Shown here one piece after another: positions 51,025 to 55,845 of a DNA stretch of 55,845 bases (positions are counted from its first letter, which is position 1; every line of letters begins with the position of its first letter). Under the pieces are notes generated by a model, which saw only the letters and a list, made by a program, of their open reading frames with translations, ran no database searches and was not told the origin of the DNA. The translations under genes were made by a program, and so were the position numbers. The DNA comes from Nocardia brasiliensis IFM 10847 (GTDB lineage: Bacteria; Actinomycetota; Actinomycetes; Mycobacteriales; Mycobacteriaceae): positions 1-55,845 of the forward strand of contig NZ_BAUA01000165.1 of NCBI RefSeq assembly GCF_000710915.1, written 5' to 3'.

Positions 51025-52554
51025 ATGTCCACTTCGCGCATCCGGCGCCGCACCGTCCTGCTGGGCGCGGGTGCCCTCGCGGTCGCGGCGGCCTGCGCCA
51101 CCGAGCGTTCGCCTTCGGACGTCGTCCGGACGACCTACGGGCCGGTCCGGGGTGTCCGCCGCGACACCGGCCTGGCTTTCCTCGGAGTCCCGTTCGCCCG
51201 ACCACCGGTCGGCGAGTTGCGGTTCGCCGCGCCAGCACCACCCACGCCCTGGACCGAAACGCTCGAATGCAGCGCTTACGGACCCACTGCGCAGCGCAGA
51301 TCACTGGCCGCGGTGACGACCATCCCCGAGCCGAGCATCCCCGGCGACGCCGTCCTCAGCGTGAACGTCTTCACGCCCGATCCGGCCGCCCGCGGGCTGC
51401 CGGTGCTGGTATGGATCCACGGCGGCGGCTTCGTCGCGGGCAGTCCGGCCAGCCCGTGGTATGACGGCGCGTCCTTCAATCGTGATGGCGTGATCGTGGT
51501 TTCGGTCGGGTACCGGCTCGGGATCGACGGGTTCCTGCGCCTGGACGGCGCCCCGGACAATCGGGCGGTACTCGACTGGATAGCCGCCCTGCGCTGGGTC
51601 CGCGACAATATCGCCGCCTTCGGTGGCGATCCGGACAAGGTCACCGTCGCGGGCCAGTCCGCAGGGGGCGGCGCGGTCTGGGCGCTGCTGGCCACCCCCG
51701 CCGCGCGCGGATTGTTCCGGGCCGGCATCTGCGCGTCGGGGGCGGTGACACAACCGAACGATCTCGCCGCAGGGCATGCGGTGGCCGAACTGTTCACCCG
51801 GCGCACCGGTGTACCCGCGACCGCGGCGGCGCTGCGCGCGGTGCCCGAGAACACGCTGCTCGATATGCAGGACGCTCTGCAAGCGCCCGGCCCCGGTAGC
51901 GACGCCGTGCCGATGCTCGGCCTCGCGCCGTTCGCCGACGGTGCGCTGATCCCCGAGGCCACCCCCGCGTTGCTGAAAGGTGATGCGGGCGGCAATGTTC
52001 CGCTCCTACTCGGCTTCACCAGACACGAATTCAACATGGCGGCGACCATGGCCGCTCAGCAGCCGGACGCGGCCGCCGCGAGCCCGCTCGCTCGAGCGGG
52101 TCGCGGCGTCGATCCGGACGCGTTGCGCGCCGCCTATCCTGGCGCGAACCCCACCGAACTCGCCGGGCAGGCCATCAGCGACACGATCATTCGCGGCCCC
52201 TCCTACCGGATCGCCGAGGCCCGCGCCGCCCGGAACCTGCCTACCTGGCTCTACGAATTCGATTGGACCGCAACGTCTCCGAGCTATCAGGGCATGGCGG
52301 CACACTGCCTGGACCTACCCTTCGCCTTCGATCTGCTGCACGCGTCCGGCGTCACCGAGGCCGAGGGCGCCGCACCGCCGCAAGCGCTCGCCGACGCCGT
52401 CCACTCCGCCTGGGTCGCCTTCGTGAAAGAGACCGATCCCGGCCGAGATTGGCCGCGCTACACCCTCGAACAGCGGCAAGCCATGATCTGGTCGACGCAC
52501 AGCCAGGTCCGCGCCGACGCGTTCGCCGCCCAACGTCGGCTCTGGCTGACCTGA
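51025..52554 (+). CDS. Exported type-B carboxylesterase (Tat/lipoprotein signal)
   Basis: A 509-residue carboxylesterase. The N-terminus RIRRRTVLLGAGALAVAAAC combines a twin-arginine motif with a lipobox, so it is exported folded and lipid-anchored. LAFLGVPFARPPVGELRFAA, PVLVWIHGGGFVAGSP (oxyanion HGGG) and VTVAGQSAGGGAVWALL with Ser212 are the type-B signatures; His is expected in GMAAHCLDLPFAFD. It hydrolyses esters outside the membrane. ATG 51025 has GAGG upstream. It diverges from the ROK regulator. Confidence 0.88.
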   Translation: MSTSRIRRRTVLLGAGALAVAAACATERSPSDVVRTTYGPVRGVRRDTGLAFLGVPFARPPVGELRFAAPAPPTPWTETLECSAYGPTAQRRSLAAVTTIPEPSIPGDAVLSVNVFTPDPAARGLPVLVWIHGGGFVAGSPASPWYDGASFNRDGVIVVSVGYRLGIDGFLRLDGAPDNRAVLDWIAALRWVRDNIAAFGGDPDKVTVAGQSAGGGAVWALLATPAARGLFRAGICASGAVTQPNDLAAGHAVAELFTRRTGVPATAAALRAVPENTLLDMQDALQAPGPGSDAVPMLGLAPFADGALIPEATPALLKGDAGGNVPLLLGFTRHEFNMAATMAAQQPDAAAASPLARAGRGVDPDALRAAYPGANPTELAGQAISDTIIRGPSYRIAEARAARNLPTWLYEFDWTATSPSYQGMAAHCLDLPFAFDLLHASGVTEAEGAAPPQALADAVHSAWVAFVKETDPGRDWPRYTLEQRQAMIWSTHSQVRADAFAAQRRLWLT

Positions 52555-52559
52555 CCGGA

Positions 52560-52952
52560 TCACGAACCGGCGGTGGTCACCTTCCACAGGTAGCCGTCCG
52601 GATCGCTGAAATAGCCGTAGTACCCGCCCCATTCGGCCGGACCCGGATCCTTGACCACGGCGGCGCCCGCGGCGACGGCGGTACGCATGATCTCGTCCAC
52701 CGCCGCCCGGGAGTCGGGGTTGATGTGGAATGAGGCACCGCGGAAACCGGAACCTGCTGCGGAAACACCGGCATCGGCTGCCGCTGCGTCCCATTCGTAG
52801 AGTGCCAGGTTCAAGGCCCCGTCGTTCAACCGCAACGCGACGAATTTACGGGTGTCCTTGTCGATTTCGCAGCCCAGGCCTTCGGCGTAGAACTGCTTGG
52901 CGCGGTGCAGATCCCGCACGCCGAGCATGAAGGCTCGCATTTGTATCGGCAC
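52560..52952 (-). CDS. VOC-family protein
   Basis: A 130-residue glyoxalase-fold protein: MLGVRDLHRAKQFYAEGLGC, LNLALYEWDAAAADAG, and YYGYFSDPDGYLWKV, the typical second-half PDG motif. GTG start at 52952 is fixed by AAGGAGG six bases upstream. It lies 47 bases downstream of a second, clearly related VOC gene in the same direction, and 5 bases from the convergent carboxylesterase stop. Ligand unknown. Confidence 0.82.
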   Translation of the reverse strand: MPIQMRAFMLGVRDLHRAKQFYAEGLGCEIDKDTRKFVALRLNDGALNLALYEWDAAAADAGVSAAGSGFRGASFHINPDSRAAVDEIMRTAVAAGAAVVKDPGPAEWGGYYGYFSDPDGYLWKVTTAGS

Positions 52953-52999
52953 GTTTCCTCCTTCAAAACCGGTACTCGTCAGATCTGTTGCGGCAGCGG

Positions 53000-53413
53000 C
53001 TATTCCGCATACGGCTGATCGGTTCCCTCGGCGCTGTAGCCGAGACTCCAGATGTAGCCGTCCGGATCGGCGAACGAGCCGCCGTACCCGCCCCAGGGCA
53101 GCGCGCCCGCGGGTTTGAGCACGGTGGCTCCTGCCTTCTCGGCCTCGGCGACGATCTCCGCGACCCGCTCTTCGCTCCGGACGACGTAGGTGAGGACCAG
53201 TCCGCTGAAACCGCTGCCCTCCGGGCTCGTGCCCACCTGGCCGGCCAACCCTTCGCGACCGTAGAAGCCGACCCGGGAACCGCCGTCCGGCTCGAAGAAC
53301 ACCGAGACGCCGTAGTCGTCCTTGATCTTCCAGCCCAGTCCGTCGACATAGAACTGCTTGGACCGCTCCAGATCTGCGACGCCGAGCAGGATCGAACTCA
53401 CATGCGCTTTCAT
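53000..53413 (-). CDS. VOC-family protein
   Basis: A 137-residue paralogue of the downstream VOC protein: ILLGVADLERSKQFYVDGLG, FFEPDGGSRVGFYGREGL and PWGGYGGSFADPDGYIWSLG. The conserved [WG]GGY-GxFxDPDGY block in both copies suggests duplication. It diverges from the sigJ gene; both could respond to the same sigma factor or stress. Confidence 0.84.
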   Translation of the reverse strand: MKAHVSSILLGVADLERSKQFYVDGLGWKIKDDYGVSVFFEPDGGSRVGFYGREGLAGQVGTSPEGSGFSGLVLTYVVRSEERVAEIVAEAEKAGATVLKPAGALPWGGYGGSFADPDGYIWSLGYSAEGTDQPYAE

Positions 53414-53450
53414 ATTTCTCCCTGAAGATTCGAGGCGTGGACCGGCGGGT

Positions 53451-53477
53451 TGTCACATCGGTGTGGTGTGGCCGGTC
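53451..53477 (+). promoter_or_regulatory. ECF41-type promoter before sigJ
   Basis: TGTCACA at 53451-53457 followed 15 bases later by CGGTC at 53473-53477. The known ECF41 target promoter is TGTCACA, about 16 bases, CGTC. It points to the sigma-factor gene 38 bases downstream, indicating autoregulation. Confidence 0.6.
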
Positions 53478-53514
53478 AATAGGTATGACAGCCCCGGACG
53501 AAGGAACGTGACAG

Positions 53515-54399
53515 ATGGCCGAGCAGGACTGGTTGAGCGAACAGTTCACCGAGCACAAAGACCGGTTGCAGGCGGTGGCATATCGCATGCTCGGCTCACC
53601 CGAAGAGGCCCAGGACGCCGTGCAGGAGGCCTGGCTGCGGGTCGGGCGGGCCGACACCGACCAGATCGAGAACCCGGCCGGATGGTTGACGACGGTGGTC
53701 GCCAGGGTCTGCTTGAACATGCTCGAGGCCCGGCGCGTCCGTCGTGAAGAGTCGGCAGGAGCGCTGCCCCCCGAACCTTCGGGCCCGGCCGCAGACACGC
53801 GAAACGGGGCACCAACCGGTCCGGAAAACGAAGCGCTGCTGGCTGATTCGGTGGGCGTCGCGCTGCTGGTGGTGCTCGATGTGCTGACCCCGGCCGAGCG
53901 GCTGGCGTTCGTGCTGCACGACATCTTCGCGGTGTCCTTCGGCGAGATCGGCGAGATCATCGACCGCTCCCCGGTAGCGGCACGGCAACTCGCCAGCCGG
54001 GCCCGGCGGCGGGTGCAGGGTGCGGCGGAAGCCTCCGCAGCGGCGCGCTCGCGCAAGCGGGAGGTCGTCGCCGCCTTCCTCGCCGCGTCCCGGCACGGGG
54101 ATTTCGAAGCCCTCGTCGAGTTGCTCGATCCCGATGCCGTAGTCGGCGAGATCCGCGGGGGTGCGGCGGTCGCGGCGTTCTTCTCCGGGCGAGCGCAAGC
54201 CGCGCGGCTCGCACTGGTCGACGGCGTCCCGGCGGCGGTGTGGCTGCATCGCGGGCAGGCGCGGGCGGTCATCGGCTTCACCCTGCGCGACGGGAAGATC
54301 ACCCGCGTCGACGTCGAAACCGACGCACAGCGGATCACCGACTCGACCATCGTCTATCTCGTCGACCCGGCCGCCGGACGCAGCGCGGACGAAGCATGA
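53515..54399 (+). CDS. sigJ: SigJ-type ECF sigma factor with C-terminal SnoaL-like extension
   Basis: A 294-residue protein. Sigma-2 is about 8-75 (QFTEHKDRLQAVAYRMLGSP; QDAVQEAWLRVGR), the linker holds LPPEPSGP (corresponding to the ECF41 WLPEP motif), and sigma-4 is about 125-175 (LTPAERLAFVLHDIFAVSFG). The C-terminal NTF2/SnoaL-like part starts near residue 183. In ECF41 factors this extension controls activity in place of an anti-sigma factor, using DGGGK and NPDKL motifs. Here both motifs are missing and the domain is shorter than usual, so control may differ. The next VOC gene overlaps by ATGA. Confidence 0.85.
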   Translation: MAEQDWLSEQFTEHKDRLQAVAYRMLGSPEEAQDAVQEAWLRVGRADTDQIENPAGWLTTVVARVCLNMLEARRVRREESAGALPPEPSGPAADTRNGAPTGPENEALLADSVGVALLVVLDVLTPAERLAFVLHDIFAVSFGEIGEIIDRSPVAARQLASRARRRVQGAAEASAAARSRKREVVAAFLAASRHGDFEALVELLDPDAVVGEIRGGAAVAAFFSGRAQAARLALVDGVPAAVWLHRGQARAVIGFTLRDGKITRVDVETDAQRITDSTIVYLVDPAAGRSADEA

Positions 54400-54815
54400 C
54401 CGACCTGGATCTACACCTCACGACCCTGCGCCTCGCCGTCCACGACCTCGGCCGGGCGGTCGACTTCTACCGCGACGTGCTCGGTCTCGAGGTACACGGC
54501 GAACCCGACGGAAAGCTGTCACTGCACGTCGGCCCGTCCGCGCAACCGCCGGTCCGAATCGTTCTCGAAACGCCGGACGCCGTCCCCGGCATCTCACCAG
54601 CCGAGCGCCGCGCGATCGAGGACCTGATGACCGTCGGCCTACTCGGTCGCCTGGAGTTCCGAACCACCGACTGCGACAGCACCTTCGAGCGCCTCGAGGC
54701 CGCCGGCACCGAAGTCATCCAAGAACCCATCACCCGCCCCGACCACACCCGCGACTGCGCCTTCCTGGACCCCTCCGGCAACCTCCTCCGCTTCACCCAA
54801 CAGGTGAACCCCTGA
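54396..54815 (+). CDS. VOC-family protein coupled to sigJ
   Basis: A 139-residue glyoxalase-fold protein: LRLAVHDLGRAVDFYRDVLG, GLLGRLEFRTTDCDSTFERL and AFLDPSGNLLRFTQQ. ATG 54396 overlaps the sigJ stop, so the two are translated together and share the ECF41-type promoter. ECF41 genes are usually next to carboxymuconolactone decarboxylase, oxidoreductase or epimerase genes; a VOC partner fits a similar small-molecule stress role. Confidence 0.85.
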   Translation: MTDLDLHLTTLRLAVHDLGRAVDFYRDVLGLEVHGEPDGKLSLHVGPSAQPPVRIVLETPDAVPGISPAERRAIEDLMTVGLLGRLEFRTTDCDSTFERLEAAGTEVIQEPITRPDHTRDCAFLDPSGNLLRFTQQVNP

Positions 54816-54844
54816 ACTCGCCCCGCGTGCAGCGCGGCGAGTTC
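54814..54844 (+). terminator. Hairpin after the sigJ-VOC operon
   Basis: GAACTCG and CGAGTTC pair, extended inward by CC/GG and, after a small bulge, GCG/CGC. It overlaps the VOC stop codon. Confidence 0.55.
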
Positions 54845-55032
54845 ATCGACGGAGCGATCACATCCGAGCCCTGCAGGAGCCGGAAATGGGTTGGAAGGGG
54901 CGGCCCGGTTCGGCACAATGAGACCGGAGACTTTCGAAGGGCCGAAGGAGGGCGACGTGCGGGTAGCGCGATATCGCCGTCTCCGACCGTTCGACCGGTT
55001 GCACTGAAACGTAGTGCGCTGTCGAGCGATTC
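54816..55032. other. Intergenic region before the tRNA-like sequence
   Basis: About 215 bases. I see no reading frame with coding character and a ribosome site. It probably carries the promoter of the tRNA-like sequence. Confidence 0.4.
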
Positions 55033-55115
55033 GGGGCGGCGTCGACGTTGGAGAGTCGGGCTCGGCTGTAAACCGAGTGCCACGCGCTGAGTGGGTTCGA
55101 ATCCCTCCCGCCCCA
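55033..55115 (+). tRNA. Atypical tRNA-Tyr (GUA) or tRNA pseudogene
   Basis: An 83-base cloverleaf can be drawn: acceptor GGGGCGG/CCGCCCC (perfect 7 bp), D stem TCGAC/GTCGG with GG in the loop, anticodon stem CTCGG/CCGAG around loop CTGTAAA (anticodon GTA, Tyr), a 13-base variable region as expected for class II tRNA-Tyr, and T arm GTGGG-TTCGAAT-CCCTC. Unusual points: no T at position 8, a T-T mismatch in the T stem, a D loop unlike normal tRNA-Tyr, and no encoded CCA. It may be a divergent second tRNA-Tyr or a decayed copy. Confidence 0.6.
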
Positions 55116-55164
55116 CGATGTGGTCGATGAGGTTCGGCCAGCGGCTAGGTAAAGGGTATTCGCC

Positions 55165-55397
55165 GTGACGGATTCGGTCCTGAGCCGCGCAGCAGCGGAC
55201 GTCTGCGCAGAGTTGCGTGCCCACGCCTCCGTCTGCGAAGAACCCCGCACGACCCGGTCGCCGTTGTCCGCCAAGGGGAACGGCTGCGCAAGGCCATGCT
55301 GATCTACGAAGCGGCCCTCTCGGAGGTAACCGGCTGGTCTCTTCCACTCCGCCACCTCGGCCATCTCGAAGACTACTTCGACGAGGACGACGAGTAG
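55165..55397 (+). pseudogene. Small unknown protein with apparent frameshift
   Basis: GTG 55165 opens MTDSVLSRAAADVCAELRAH, and continues ASVCEEP before losing the frame near the CCCC run at 55243-55246. Another frame resumes with DPVAVVRQGERLRKAMLIYE and ends LEDYFDEDDE at TAG 55395-55397. One missing base near 55243 would join them into a helical, acidic-tailed protein of about 78 residues, a type common as hypothetical proteins in Nocardia as far as I recall. It is either a real mutation or a sequencing error. Confidence 0.55.
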
Positions 55398-55845
55398 GTT
55401 CTGTCTCGAAGTGGTTGGGTGGGCCGGTAGCCCGCCCTTACCAGTACCGAATCCATTGGTCGATGACGGCGATATTGATCGTGGCCTGGTATCGGACGGC
55501 GAGTTTCGTCGAAGCAGGTGGCCCCCGGCGCGTCGCGCCACGGTCGGCACGGGGCCATCTGTCGCTTGGTTTGCTTGCGTTTGGGCTTGTTGGCTGGCTG
55601 CCGAAGCGTGACTTTCCCAGTGTGGTCTGCCTGCCACGGGAGTTACCGGGATGGTGCTGGGCGCGTCGGGTGGGGTTCCCGGCTGTAGGCGCACGTCAGG
55701 TGCATGAAGGTGAGTTCCGGCGTGGTCGTCTGGCTGTGGTGCCGATTTCGAGAGTTCCTTGACGAGGTAACAGCGGTTTCGAGCGAGTGGCGTTGTGGCT
55801 CGGCGTGTTTCGCTGGGCGAGTCGCGGGGTCACAGACCTTCCATA
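55398..55845. mobile_element. Possible insertion-sequence remnant
   Basis: On the minus strand the frame ending in TAA at 55438-55440 finishes with STKLAVRYQATINIAVIDQW followed by IRYW, resembling the C-terminus of IS5-family transposases (TRYDKTA, TIA, W pattern). GTTCTGTCTCGAAGTGG at 55398 resembles a terminal inverted repeat. Further right the frame has no transposase motifs (DDE residues not found), so at most a degraded fragment is present. Nothing else is recognisable in 55530-55845. Confidence 0.35.

Noticed and set aside
54858..55694. Minus-strand 278-codon frame with a GGRDSNPLSAWHSVYSRARL-like part
   Set aside because: This peptide is the antisense translation of the tRNA-like sequence, a known type of annotation artefact.
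1..55845. CRISPR arrays, prophage or integrative element
   Set aside because: No direct-repeat array, integrase, capsid, relaxase or terminase-like protein was seen.

Overview
The window looks like chromosomal DNA of a high-GC mycolic-acid actinobacterium, most likely Nocardia or a close relative (Rhodococcus or another Mycobacteriales is the alternative). The evidence is very high GC in coding DNA, frequent GTG starts, a furA-katG pair almost identical in layout to mycobacteria, a close DevR/DosR homologue, an EspR-like regulator, LGFP-repeat wall protein, two antigen-85-like esterases, an MMPL exporter and a Pks/PapA lipid module. No phage, CRISPR array or rRNA is present; the only hints of mobility are an atypical tRNA-like sequence and a possible transposase remnant at the extreme right end.

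Layout. 1-3.9 kb: the 3' end of a flavin monooxygenase, a perfect hairpin, cell-surface genes (LGFP-repeat protein, small glycine-zipper membrane protein), a frameshifted proline-rich membrane protein and a beta-lactamase-like lipoprotein. 3.9-8.1 kb: an amino-sugar operon (MFS porter, BadF-type kinase, SIS deaminase/isomerase) facing a GntR/UTRA regulator, with two DasR-like operators between them. 8.2-15.3 kb: small transport and membrane genes, an intracellular trypsin-like protease paired with a membrane protein, an EspR-like and a MerR regulator, a PNPOx-like flavoprotein and a secreted TAP-type peptidase. 15.5-19.0 kb: four overlapping genes for an ABC exporter plus a NarL-type two-component system. 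19.2-21.6 kb: a lipoprotein and a SRPBCC/ArsR/VOC cluster with tandem inverted-repeat operators.

21.7-38.7 kb is the most distinctive region: an MMPL transporter diverging from a 2,114-residue fully reducing type I PKS (KS-AT-DH-ER-KR-ACP), translationally coupled to a PapA-like acyltransferase, then a DUF3108-like protein, an antigen-85-like esterase, a SRPBCC-FadD fusion, a DHA2-type MFS exporter and a second antigen-85-like esterase coupled to that exporter. By analogy with the mycobacterial pks2/papA/mmpL8 and pks3-4/papA3/mmpL10 loci it probably makes, exports and attaches a branched or long-chain acyl glycolipid, but with a different gene set.

38.9-46.3 kb is a redox/hypoxia block: furA-katG with a leaderless promoter, a frameshifted Acg-type nitroreductase, a TAP lipoprotein, an orphan DevR with a DevR-box-like sequence upstream, and a secreted PQQ-type sugar dehydrogenase. 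46.3-55.8 kb holds a two-gene operon of membrane-anchored unknowns, a ROK regulator facing a Tat/lipoprotein carboxylesterase, VOC proteins around a SigJ-type ECF sigma factor with a matching promoter, the tRNA-Tyr-like sequence, a third frameshifted small gene and the possible insertion-sequence remnant. Three independent apparent single-base frameshifts raise the question of assembly quality.
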